Source: Stutzerimonas azotifigens DSM 17556 (GTDB lineage Bacteria > Pseudomonadota > Gammaproteobacteria > Pseudomonadales > Pseudomonadaceae). From it: a stretch of DNA of 64,000 nucleotides. Location of the stretch: NCBI RefSeq assembly GCF_000425625.1, contig NZ_AUDU01000018.1, forward strand, positions 62,001-126,000. The letters are read 5' to 3'. Made by a program: the position numbers and the translations under genes. The notes under the pieces are model-generated. The model worked only from the letters and a program-made list of their open reading frames with translations. It made no database searches and was not told the origin of the DNA. Shown in pieces: positions 7,744 to 15,743 of this stretch (position 1 is the stretch's first letter; each line of letters starts with the position of its first letter).

Positions 7744-8609
7744 CCGGCGCCCCCGACGGCCGCCTGCGGGGCGAGGCTCGGCGAGCGGCTCTGCAGGCGT
7801 TCCAGCTCGCGGGCGTCGTGGCTGCAGAACAGCGTCACCTCGCTCCTGTGCTCCAGCGACAGGGTCCACAGCCGGTGCTGGTTGGCCAGGCGCGCGGAGC
7901 GGTCGACTTCCATCAGCCGCTGGTAGAACGCCAGCCCGGGCGTGCAGTGGCGCTCCACCTGGCCGACTTCGTCACGGTAGAAGTAGGCATCGCCGGCGTG
8001 CAGCAGCCAGCCATCGCCGGTATCCAGTGCCACCCCGGCATGCCCGTGGGTGTGCCCGGTCAGCGGGATCAGCAGGATCTCCGGCGGCAGCCCCACGAGC
8101 TCACGCGCCGACTGGAAGCCGAACCAGGTGTCGCCGCCGGGCTCGTGGAACTGCCAGTGCCGCACCTCGTCCCACTGCCGGTGCCGGTAGCGGCGATGTC
8201 CGAGAAAGCCGTGGCTGCCGCGCGCCGCGTCGTACTCGCGCTGCAGCACGTGCACCCTCGCCTCGGGGAAATCCGACAGGCCGCCGGCGTGGTCGAAATC
8301 GAGATGGGTGAGCACGATATGGCGCACGTCGGCCGGATCGAAGCCCAGTTGGCGGACCTGCTCCAGCGCGGTCAGCCGGTGTTCGAAGTGGATGTTGTTG
8401 AAGGCCCTGAAGAAGCCGCTGAGCCGTTCGCCGGGCACAGCCACGTCACGGCTGCCGAAGCCGGTGTCCACCAGCACCAGCCCGTGCCGCTCGGTCTCCA
8501 CCAGCAGGCAGTGGCAGACCAGCCGGGCGGTCAGGCCCTTGCTGAAGCCGTCGAACCAGGCGCCACCGATGGGACACATGCAGCCGCAGTTCAGGTGATG
8601 GACGCGCAT
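7740..8609 (-). CDS. MBL-fold metallo-hydrolase
   Basis: The 289-residue protein starts MRVHHLNCGCMCPIGG and has the metallo-beta-lactamase metal motif THLDFDHAGG (HxxxDH type) at about residue 96, then PLTGHTHGHAGVAL and a further HAGDAYF with metal-binding Asp. Overall it resembles the lactonase-like branch of MBL hydrolases (AiiA/YflN type), so hydrolysis of a lactone or thioester is plausible but not shown. GGAG precedes the ATG; the longer in-frame start at 8660 lacks one. It is co-transcribed with the small membrane protein downstream. Confidence 0.88.
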   Translation of the reverse strand: MRVHHLNCGCMCPIGGAWFDGFSKGLTARLVCHCLLVETERHGLVLVDTGFGSRDVAVPGERLSGFFRAFNNIHFEHRLTALEQVRQLGFDPADVRHIVLTHLDFDHAGGLSDFPEARVHVLQREYDAARGSHGFLGHRRYRHRQWDEVRHWQFHEPGGDTWFGFQSARELVGLPPEILLIPLTGHTHGHAGVALDTGDGWLLHAGDAYFYRDEVGQVERHCTPGLAFYQRLMEVDRSARLANQHRLWTLSLEHRSEVTLFCSHDARELERLQSRSPSLAPQAAVGGAG

Positions 8610-8762
8610 GGACGGCTCCTCGCTGAAACGGAACACGGGCGCAGCCCAGAGCGGCCGCACTTGCTATGTGAGAGGCGGCCGACCGTCGCGGAGTTCAGCC
8701 GGCGGTCGAGCGGATCGCCGCACATGCCGGTCCAACGACCATCAGCCGCTCCGGAGTCGCCG

Positions 8763-9260
8763 ATGCCCCGAATTCCCCTGCCGCGCCTCGTCTTCATCCT
8801 GCTGGCGAGCCTTTTGCTGAGCAGCTGCGCGCTGTTCGCCAACCGCGACCCGCTCAACGTCCAGGTGGCCGGCATCGAGCCGCTGCCCGGCGAAGGCCTG
8901 GAACTGCGCCTGGCGCTGAAGCTGCGGGTGCAGAACCCCAACACCAGCGCCGTCGCCTACGACGGCCTGGCGCTGTCGCTGGAGGTCAACGGCCGCGAAC
9001 TGGCCAGCGGCGTCAGCGACCAGCGCGGCGAAGTGCCGCGCTTCGGCGAACGGCTGATCACGGTGCCGATGACCCTCTCGGCCTTCGCCGTGGCGCGCCA
9101 GGTGCTGGGCCTGGCCGACCCGACGCCGCTGGAGCGGGTGCCCTACGTGCTGCGCGGCAAACTCGCCGGCGGAGCCTTCGGCGTGCACCGCTTCGTCGAG
9201 AAGGGCACGCTGGAACTGGGCGACTTCGGGCCGTATCGGTCGGATATCTACCGGCCCTGA
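8763..9260 (+). CDS. LEA type 2 (WHy-domain) lipoprotein
   Basis: This 165-residue protein has a signal sequence with lipobox LLSSC (Cys about residue 22), followed by a LEA14/WHy-like beta domain with the typical LKLRVQNPNTSAVAYDGLAL stretch. Such proteins are desiccation- or stress-associated in plants and are frequent small lipoproteins in Pseudomonas. After the Cys comes ALF, so sorting to the outer membrane is expected (no Asp at +2). It is monocistronic and followed by a repeat region. Confidence 0.85.
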   Translation: MPRIPLPRLVFILLASLLLSSCALFANRDPLNVQVAGIEPLPGEGLELRLALKLRVQNPNTSAVAYDGLALSLEVNGRELASGVSDQRGEVPRFGERLITVPMTLSAFAVARQVLGLADPTPLERVPYVLRGKLAGGAFGVHRFVEKGTLELGDFGPYRSDIYRP

Positions 9261-9725
9261 AGGCTCCCTCATCCGGCCCTGCGGGCCACCTTCTCCCGGA
9301 GGGAGAAGGGAAAGGCACGGCGCTGCCTGCTACCTCACGCTCCTGTGTAGGAGCAGGCTCTGCCTGCGACCTCAGCCTGCACGCGGGGGCGACGGGCATG
9401 ACCTGTGGGGGCGGTCTTGAACGCGAACAGGCGCGCATACGATCGCGGTCGAGACCGCGCCCCCCGGAACCCTACCTGCGCCGGCAGGCCTTGCGGCCTG
9501 CATCGCCGCGGGGGCGCGCAATCCACAGGGATGTGGTGAATGCCGCAAGCCCGTCGGGAACGGGCGCGGCCTCCCGCAGCGTTTCGGTGCATGCGGGTCG
9601 CTTTTTGTGGGAGGCCCGCCCTCGGGGCGATGCTTTCCAGTCCGGGTGCAGGGCGGGTTGGACGGATCAAGTGAGAGGCCGGCTGACGAACACCACCGGC
9701 CTGGGACGAAGCAGGATGCGCAAGC
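9261..9725. other. Repeat-rich intergenic region between convergent genes
   Basis: These 465 bases lie between the convergent LEA-lipoprotein and trehalase genes. They contain GGCTCCCTCATCCGGCCCTG, a CTTCTCCCGGAGGGAGAAG hairpin (about 9291-9309), a REP palindrome from 9346, and a copy of the dispersed repeat at 9510-9640. No gene was recognised. Confidence 0.6.
9510..9640. repeat. Single copy of the dispersed intergenic repeat
   Basis: This segment, from GCGCGCAATCCACAGGGATG to CTCGGGGCGATGCTTT, matches the second half of the 226-base unit tandemly repeated at 4565-5014, with scattered differences. A shorter, inverted relative lies at 53976-54075. Confidence 0.75.
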
Positions 9726-11333
9726 CTACCGCCGCCGCCCCTGGCTGTCCTCCGCCCTTGCGCAGCCGGCGCGGCAGCGGTTGGCGGCGTGGCCCGGGTC
9801 TTCCCGGAGCAGCACGCGGGTGACGCCATTGGTCCAGCCGAAGCCGTCCTGCAGCGGGTATTCGCCGCCGCCGGCATGCTCGGCGGTGGGCCGCAGCACG
9901 TACTTCTCCACCAGCTTGCTTTCGTGTTCGAACAGGTGCGAGACGATCTTCAGCCAGCGTTCCTTGATCTCGCGCGCCAGGTCGCGGTGGCCGTAGTGCG
10001 CCAGCCCGAGGATGGCCATCCACTGCAGCGGCGCCCAGCCGTTGGGCTGGTCCCACTGCTGGCCGCTGTCGGCGAGCTCGGTGGTGGCCATCCCGCCGGG
10101 GGCGAGCAGGCGATAGCGCAGGGTGTCGGCCACCCGGGTCGCCTGGTGGCGGCTGGCGAGCTGTACGTACAGCGGTACCACGGTCGCCGCCGTGAGGTTG
10201 TCGCGCGGCTCGCCGCGCTGCCAGTCGTAGTCGAGGAAGGCGCCGACCTCTTCGTTCCACAGGTAGCGGTCTACCCCGGCATGCCGGGCAGCGGCACGCC
10301 GGCGGAATTCGTCGGCGGCCTCCTCGTCACCCTTGATCGCGCTCAGCCGGGCGATCTGCGCCTCGAGCTTGAAGAGGAAGGCGTTCAGGTCGCTCGGCAG
10401 GATCGCCGTGGTGCGGATGCTCGACAGCCGCTGCGGGTCGTCCAGCCAGCGCGAACTGAAATCCCAGCCCGACTCGGCCCCGGCGCGCAGGTCGCGGTAG
10501 ACCTCGTGCGCCGGCCGGTCGCTGTCGCGGGCGGTGTGCACGTCTTCGCGGTAGGACTCCTCGCGCGGGATGTCGCGGTCGTCCCAGTAGCGGTTGAGCA
10601 CCAGGCCGCAGGGCATGCGCACGCAGCGCCGGTGGGCGTCGCCCGGACGCAGCTCCTCGGCGCCTTCCATCCAGAAGGCGTACTCCTTGCGCAGCTGCGG
10701 CAGGTAGTCGCTGGCGCGGTGGATGCCGCGTTCCTCGAACAGGTCGGTCATCAGCGCGAACACCGGCGGCTGCGAGCGGCTCAGGTAGTAGGAGCGGTTG
10801 CCGTTGGGCACGTGGCCGTAGGTGTCGATCAGGTAGGCGAAGTTGTCGGCCATGGCGCGCAGCAGGTCGCACTGCCCGCTCTCGTGCAGGCCGAGCATGG
10901 TGAAGTACGAGTCCCAGTAGTACATCTCGGTGAAGCGGCCGCCGGGCACCACGTAGTCGTGCGGCAGCGGCAGCAGCGAGGAACGCCGCGGATGCTGTTG
11001 CGGCCTGCGGGTGAGCACGTCCCACAGGCGGTCGATGTGCTCGGTCAGGGTGTTGTCCGGGTCGGACTCGAACGCCTCCGGCAAATGCCGGAAAACCTCG
11101 AAATGCTCGTGGACGAAACCGGCCAGGTCGAACCCGGCTCGGCAGCGCTGCCGCCGGTAGGCCTCGAGGATGCGCTCGGGGTGGTCGCGCGGGGCGCAGT
11201 CGACGAAGGTCTTGCTGTCGTCGAAGACCCAGCCCATCTGCACATCGACGAACAGCTCCTGGTACCGGTCGGCCGGCGACAGGGTGTCGGCCGCGCAGAC
11301 GCCAGCCAGGTCCTTTTCGAAGGGATCGTGCAT
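9726..11333 (-). CDS. treF: Alpha,alpha-trehalase, GH37, cytoplasmic type
   Basis: This 535-residue glycoside hydrolase family 37 enzyme splits trehalose into two glucose. Both family signatures are present: PGGRFTEMYYWDSYF (about residue 129) and QWDQPNGWAP (about residue 421). The start at 11333 (MHDPFEKDLAGV) gives a protein with no signal peptide, so it is more like TreF than the periplasmic TreA. The ribosome-binding site before this ATG is weak (GGA). Other trehalose genes are not nearby; use of internal trehalose made as an osmolyte is a plausible role. Confidence 0.92.
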   Translation of the reverse strand: MHDPFEKDLAGVCAADTLSPADRYQELFVDVQMGWVFDDSKTFVDCAPRDHPERILEAYRRQRCRAGFDLAGFVHEHFEVFRHLPEAFESDPDNTLTEHIDRLWDVLTRRPQQHPRRSSLLPLPHDYVVPGGRFTEMYYWDSYFTMLGLHESGQCDLLRAMADNFAYLIDTYGHVPNGNRSYYLSRSQPPVFALMTDLFEERGIHRASDYLPQLRKEYAFWMEGAEELRPGDAHRRCVRMPCGLVLNRYWDDRDIPREESYREDVHTARDSDRPAHEVYRDLRAGAESGWDFSSRWLDDPQRLSSIRTTAILPSDLNAFLFKLEAQIARLSAIKGDEEAADEFRRRAAARHAGVDRYLWNEEVGAFLDYDWQRGEPRDNLTAATVVPLYVQLASRHQATRVADTLRYRLLAPGGMATTELADSGQQWDQPNGWAPLQWMAILGLAHYGHRDLAREIKERWLKIVSHLFEHESKLVEKYVLRPTAEHAGGGEYPLQDGFGWTNGVTRVLLREDPGHAANRCRAGCARAEDSQGRRR

Positions 11334-11402
11334 ACCATTTCCGTCGTCAGGTTCGCAGGGGTCGCGGCGCCATGCAGGCGCGCACTCCCTTGAGACGGAA
11401 CA

Positions 11403-11424
11403 GCGCCGGGCATGTTCCCGGCGC
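11403..11424 (-). terminator. Perfect hairpin between ada and the trehalase gene
   Basis: GCGCCGGG, six-base loop, CCCGGCGC: an 8-bp GC stem just downstream of the ada-like stop codon. It lacks a U-run, so it may only weaken read-through or act as an RNA 3' end with Rho. Confidence 0.4.
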
Positions 11425-11427
11425 GGC

Positions 11428-12510
11428 TCAAGGCTGCGGCTTGGCCGCCTCGCGCGCCAACAGCTGGCGCTTGCGCTCGATGCCCCAGCGGTAGCCGGAC
11501 AGCGCACCGTCGTGGCGCACCACGCGATGGCACGGAATGGCCACCGCCAGCCGGTTGGCCCCGCAGGCCTGGGCCACCGCGCGCACCGCCGTGGGCGCGC
11601 CGATGCGTGCGGCCAGCTCGGTGTAGCTCAGCGTATGGCCCGGGGGTATCTCCCGCAGCGCCTGCCAGACGCGCTCCTGGAAGGCCGTGCCGCGGATGTC
11701 CAGCGGCAGCGCCAGACCGATCTCCGGCGCCTCGACGAAGCCGACCACCTGCGCCACGCGCCCTTCGAAGGCGGCGTCGCCGCCCACCAGCTCGGCCTTG
11801 GGGAAGCGATCCTGCAGGTCGCGCAGCAGCGGCTCCGGGTCGTCGCCGAGGAGGATGGCGCACACCCCGCGCTCGCTCTCGGCGACCAGCAGCGCGCCGA
11901 GCGCGCACTGCGCCACGGCGAAGCGGATGCGCTGGCGGGCGCCGCCGCCTCGGTAGTCGCCCGGCGACATGCCGAGCAGGCCGTCGGCCGACTCGTACAG
12001 ACGGCTGCTGGAGCCGAAGCCCGCGGCATAGAGCGCGTCGGTCACCGAGCCGCCGCGCTCCAGCCCTTCGCGCAGGCGCTGCGCGCGCCGGGCGGCGGCA
12101 TAGGCGCGCGGCGTGAGCCCGGTGATCGCCTTGAACAGACGGTGGAAATGGTAGGGGCTCAGCCCCGTCTCGCGCGCGAGTTCGGTCAGCTCGGGCAACT
12201 GTTCGCTGGCCTCGATGCGCCGGCAGGCGCGGGCGATCCGCTCGGCCTGCTCGGCCTGGCGCTGCGCCCGCGGCAGGCGCTTGCTCGGCCGGTAGCCGGC
12301 GGCTTCGGCGGCCTCGGCGCTGGCGAAGAACTCGACGTTCTCCGGGCGCGGCAGGCGCGCAGCGGCGCCGGGACGGGCGTAGACACCGGTCGATCTGACC
12401 GCGTAGACGAAGTCCTGGTCCGCCGGCAGCGGGCCGCCGACCAGCGCCTGCCAGCGCGGGTCGGCCTCGGCCGGATGACGCGACGATGGGGCACCCTGCA
12501 ATGCTTTCAT
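11428..12510 (-). CDS. ada: Ada-like AraC regulator/O6-alkylguanine-DNA methyltransferase with cysteine-less N-domain
   Basis: The 360-residue protein has the three parts of Ada: an N-terminal Ada domain (about 15-80), an AraC helix-turn-helix (about 85-185; TGLSPYHFHRLFKAITGLTP) and a C-terminal methyltransferase with active-site PCHRVV (Cys about residue 326). In canonical Ada the N-domain carries four zinc-binding Cys, one of which takes methyl from phosphotriesters (GVYCRPSC and FRPCKRC in E. coli). Here the matching text is GVYARPGAAARLP and GYRPSKRLP: all four Cys are replaced. Guanine repair should remain, but methyl-triggered activation by the known route should not. GAGGAGG precedes the ATG at 12510. 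Confidence 0.9.
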   Translation of the reverse strand: MKALQGAPSSRHPAEADPRWQALVGGPLPADQDFVYAVRSTGVYARPGAAARLPRPENVEFFASAEAAEAAGYRPSKRLPRAQRQAEQAERIARACRRIEASEQLPELTELARETGLSPYHFHRLFKAITGLTPRAYAAARRAQRLREGLERGGSVTDALYAAGFGSSSRLYESADGLLGMSPGDYRGGGARQRIRFAVAQCALGALLVAESERGVCAILLGDDPEPLLRDLQDRFPKAELVGGDAAFEGRVAQVVGFVEAPEIGLALPLDIRGTAFQERVWQALREIPPGHTLSYTELAARIGAPTAVRAVAQACGANRLAVAIPCHRVVRHDGALSGYRWGIERKRQLLAREAAKPQP

Positions 12511-12593
12511 GGGCTCGGCCTCCTCTGATCCTGTCGCCGAGGATGCCGCCGCCCGCCGCCGACGGCACTCCGGGTCTTGCGCCGCAATTCGCT

Positions 12594-13499
12594 TCATCGT
12601 GCGGCCCAGGCCTCGGCCTTCAGCCGCTCGCCGAGAAAATCGAGGAGACAGGCGATGCGCGAGGCCAGCGCGGTGTTGCGGTAGTAGACCGCGTGGATCG
12701 GCTGGCGCACCTCGCGGGTGTGCTCGGCGAGGATCTGCACCAGTGCCCCGCGCTCGCGGTCGGCGTCGGTCATGAAGTCGGACAGGCAGACGACGCCGGC
12801 GCCGCCGAGCGCCAGCTGGCGCAGGGTCTCGCCGCTGGAGGCGGACAGCGCCGGGGCGATCGACCAGTCGTCGCCGCGCGCGTGGCGCAAGGGCCAGAGG
12901 TTGAGGCTCTCGGGCTGGGTGAAGCCGAGCAGGCTGTGCCCGGACAGCGCCTCGACGCTCGCCGGGGTGCCGTGGCGCCGGAGGTAGTCGGGGCTGGCCA
13001 GCACCCGCAGCCGGCTGCTGGCCAGCGGCCGCGCGTGCAGCGTCGAGTCGCGCAGCGTGCCGATTCGCAGGGCGACGTCGGTGCGCTGCTCGATCAGGTC
13101 GACGATGCGGTCGCTGCTGTGCAGCTCCAGCTCGATTTCCGGATAGCGCTCGCGGAAAGCGCCGACCAGCGGAACCACCACGTGCAGCATGAAGGGCGAC
13201 GCGGCGTTGACCCGCAGGCGCCCCGCCGGGCGCTGGCGGCGCAGCGCCATCTGCTCCTCGGCGTCCTCCACCGCGGCGAGGATGCGCCGGGCCTGGGCGA
13301 GGAAGGTCTCGCCCTCCTCGGTCAGCTCCAGCCGCCGGGTGGTGCGCCGCAGCAGGGTGACGCCGAGCTTGCGCTCCAGGCGGCCCAGCGCGCGGCTGAT
13401 GCCCGAGGCGGTCTGCTGCAGGCGCTCGGCCGCGGCGCTGATGGAGCCGCCGTCGACCACGTGGGTCAGAGCCTGGAGTTCGTCCAAGGTGGTTTTCAT
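12594..13499 (-). CDS. LysR family transcriptional regulator
   Basis: The 301-residue protein has an N-terminal winged helix typical of LysR regulators (ELQALTHVVDGGSISAAAER ... ISRALGRLERKLGVTLLRRT) and a C-terminal periplasmic-binding-protein-like effector domain with SLNLWPLRH and GAGVVCLSDFM. It belongs to the large branch with FxxVxxxGSxxxAA and TRRLELTEEG. It is upstream of and in line with the ada-like gene (83-base gap). The upstream 190 bases separate it from the emfourin gene, so no divergent target is apparent. Confidence 0.9.
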   Translation of the reverse strand: MKTTLDELQALTHVVDGGSISAAAERLQQTASGISRALGRLERKLGVTLLRRTTRRLELTEEGETFLAQARRILAAVEDAEEQMALRRQRPAGRLRVNAASPFMLHVVVPLVGAFRERYPEIELELHSSDRIVDLIEQRTDVALRIGTLRDSTLHARPLASSRLRVLASPDYLRRHGTPASVEALSGHSLLGFTQPESLNLWPLRHARGDDWSIAPALSASSGETLRQLALGGAGVVCLSDFMTDADRERGALVQILAEHTREVRQPIHAVYYRNTALASRIACLLDFLGERLKAEAWAAR

Positions 13500-13693
13500 C
13501 GAGAGATCGTCCTGTGCCTCGCCGGCCGATTGTTGACTGCGAGGCAAGGATGCCTGGCCTGCGAGCCGGTTCATCCGCACGAGTCTGGCCTGGGCACCGA
13601 ACCGCATCAACCTTTGCCGGCGCATCGGGTCCCGAGGCGCCCGCGGCAAGCGGCTGGCCACCCGGGCTTCGCCCCACGCCGGGACGAGTGCGG

Positions 13694-14026
13694 TCAGCCG
13701 GTCCGCAGGCCGCGTTTCCACAGCTCGACCAGCTCGCCGGGCGCGCGCTGTTCGGGCACGGTGATGATCCACTCGCTGGGCTGGTTGGCCTCGCGGTAGC
13801 GCAGCTCGACCTGGAAGAAGCGCTGGTCGGCGCCGCCCACGGCCCGTTCGGCCACCGGCAGGCAGCGTTCGAGCACCGCGCAGACTTGCCCGCGCTGGTC
13901 CTCGCTGCAGTCGCTGAACTGGATTTCCCGTGGCGCCGCCAGCCGCGGCATGGCGGCCACGCCGCCCTGGCGGGACAGCCGCACCACGGTATCCGGCCCC
14001 AACGGGGGCAGGGTTCGCTGATTCAT
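13694..14026 (-). CDS. Emfourin-like protealysin inhibitor
   Basis: The 110-residue protein starts MNQRTLPPLGPDTVVRLSRQ and ends with a segment of the type FQVELRYREANQPSEWIITV. Small proteins of this kind, encoded immediately after protealysin-like metalloproteases, are emfourins, which bind and inhibit the partner protease. The ATG overlaps the protease stop as ATGA, so the pair is translationally coupled. Assignment rests on context, size and general resemblance rather than on a catalytic motif. Confidence 0.75.
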   Translation of the reverse strand: MNQRTLPPLGPDTVVRLSRQGGVAAMPRLAAPREIQFSDCSEDQRGQVCAVLERCLPVAERAVGGADQRFFQVELRYREANQPSEWIITVPEQRAPGELVELWKRGLRTG

Positions 14027-15078
14027 GGATCGATCTCCACTCCAACGGTTTGCCAGGCTTCGGCCACCGCCCGCGCCTCCGCCGAGGCGTCGCCGAAACG
14101 GGCGCGCGCCTGGGTCAGGGTCAACCCGGCGAAGGTGGCGAAATCGGCATCGTTGGGCAGCCGGCGGTCGAGCAGGGTGTCGTACCAGATGCGCCCGGCG
14201 CGTTCCCAGGCCGGGCCGCCGATGGCCGTCGCGGCCAGGTAGAAGGCGCGGTTGGGAATGCCGGAGTTGAGGTGCACGCCGCCGTTGTCGTCGCGGGTGA
14301 CGATGAAGTCGCGCATGTGCGCCGGCTGCGGGTCGCGGCCCAGCAGCGGGTCGTCGTAGGCACTGCCCGGCTCGGCCATGGAACGTAGCGCGCGGCCCCG
14401 CACGCGCTCGGTGAGCAGGCCGGCGCCGACCAGCCAGTCGGCCTGGTCGGCGCGCTGACCGAGCCGGTACTGCTTGGTGAGCACGCCGAACACGTCGGAT
14501 ATCGATTCGTTCAGCGCGCCCGACTGGTTGACATAGACCAGCGCCGCCTCGCTCTCGATCACGCCATGCGCCAGCTCGTGGGCGACCACCTCCAGCGCGC
14601 GGGTGAAGCGCTGGAAGATCTCCCCGTCGCCATCGCCGAAGACCATCTGCTCGCCGTTCCAGAAGGCGTTCTCGTAGCCGTCGCCGTAGTGCACGGTGCC
14701 GATCAGGGCAAAACCCCGGCCGTCGATGGAATCGCGGCCGTAGGCGTCCCAGAAGAACCGGTAGGTGTCGCCGAGCGCTTCGTAGGCCTCGTCGACCGCG
14801 GCGTCGCCGGTCTCGGCCTGGCCTTCGCTGCGGCGAGGCACGCCCGGCAGCTCCATGCGCTGCTCGGCGTCGTGGATGTGCCGTTGCGGCTGCCCGGGGC
14901 GACCGGGTGCCGGCGCCTGCCGTGCCTGCAGGCCCGGCGGGCCGGGGTTGGGCCGCAGCTGGCGCACGTGCTGCAGGGTGCCGCGGGCGCAGGCGCGCTG
15001 GCGCTCGGAGCCGCGCTCGATGATGCGGTCGAGCAGGTAGGGCGGAATGAAGCCGGCAACGGGTCGGAAGGGCGTCAT
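14023..15078 (-). CDS. Protealysin-like M4 metallopeptidase
   Basis: The 351-residue zinc protease has HELAH (about residue 167), the downstream ligand motif GALNESISDVFG, and the M4 C-terminal GGVHLNSGIPNRAFYL with catalytic His region. It has no Sec signal. The N-terminus carries the PPL motif of protealysin-type short propeptides (GFIPPYLLDRII) instead of a long FTP propeptide. Such enzymes are often made in the cytoplasm and act on intracellular or host targets. It is cotranscribed with the inhibitor gene downstream. Confidence 0.92.
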   Translation of the reverse strand: MTPFRPVAGFIPPYLLDRIIERGSERQRACARGTLQHVRQLRPNPGPPGLQARQAPAPGRPGQPQRHIHDAEQRMELPGVPRRSEGQAETGDAAVDEAYEALGDTYRFFWDAYGRDSIDGRGFALIGTVHYGDGYENAFWNGEQMVFGDGDGEIFQRFTRALEVVAHELAHGVIESEAALVYVNQSGALNESISDVFGVLTKQYRLGQRADQADWLVGAGLLTERVRGRALRSMAEPGSAYDDPLLGRDPQPAHMRDFIVTRDDNGGVHLNSGIPNRAFYLAATAIGGPAWERAGRIWYDTLLDRRLPNDADFATFAGLTLTQARARFGDASAEARAVAEAWQTVGVEIDP

Positions 15079-15151
15079 GGCAGCCTCGCGGTTCGCGCAA
15101 TGGCGACACAGGCTTCGACCGCGTTCCCTGCTTCCTGTTTACACTGTCGGA

Positions 15152-15637
15152 CTAGCCGTCGCCGTCCTCGGCCGGCGAGGCCCGCCGCGCCATGGCCCCG
15201 GACGCGGGCACCGCCGGAAAGCGCGACGAGGCGAAGCGCACCACCAGGATGGCCAGCGCCAGCAGCAGGATCGCTCCGGAGACATAGAGCACCCCGGCAT
15301 CCGGCCGGTGGTGGTGCGACACGTCGGAGATCAGCAGGCGGGTCAGCGCGGTGATGGCCACGTAGATCAGGAAGCGCACCGGCATGTGGTTGGTCTTGAA
15401 GTAGATGCCGACCATGGCGCCGAGTTCGAGGTAAATGAACAGCAGCAGGATATCGTCGACGCTGACCGAGCCCTTGGCCAGCATGCCGATGAAGGCATCC
15501 ACCGCGGCCCAGGCGGTGATCGCGCCGATGCCGAACAGCGCCAGGTAGTGGAAGGACTCGACGAACAGGTTGCCGAGCGACTCGGCCAGGCGATGAACCC
15601 GGTGCCGAAGCGCTTCGGCCCAATCCGTGGTGCTCAT
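15152..15637 (-). CDS. psiE: Phosphate-starvation-inducible PsiE family membrane protein
   Basis: This 161-residue protein has four hydrophobic segments and family text such as LFIYLELGAMVGIYF, TNHMPVRFLIYVAITALTR and SGAILLLALAILVVRF. It is an inner-membrane protein; in E. coli psiE is induced by phosphate starvation, but its biochemical role is unknown. AAGGAG stands before the ATG at 15637. An in-frame ATG at 15679 is less likely. Confidence 0.85.
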   Translation of the reverse strand: MSTTDWAEALRHRVHRLAESLGNLFVESFHYLALFGIGAITAWAAVDAFIGMLAKGSVSVDDILLLFIYLELGAMVGIYFKTNHMPVRFLIYVAITALTRLLISDVSHHHRPDAGVLYVSGAILLLALAILVVRFASSRFPAVPASGAMARRASPAEDGDG

Positions 15638-15743
15638 GGGACAGCTCCTTGTGCAAGGCAGGCAACGATGGTTATGCATGCCTTATGCCGCAAAGTCGCC
15701 GGCCTGGCGACGCGACGCCCGGTCGCAGGCGCGCCGCGCGGGT

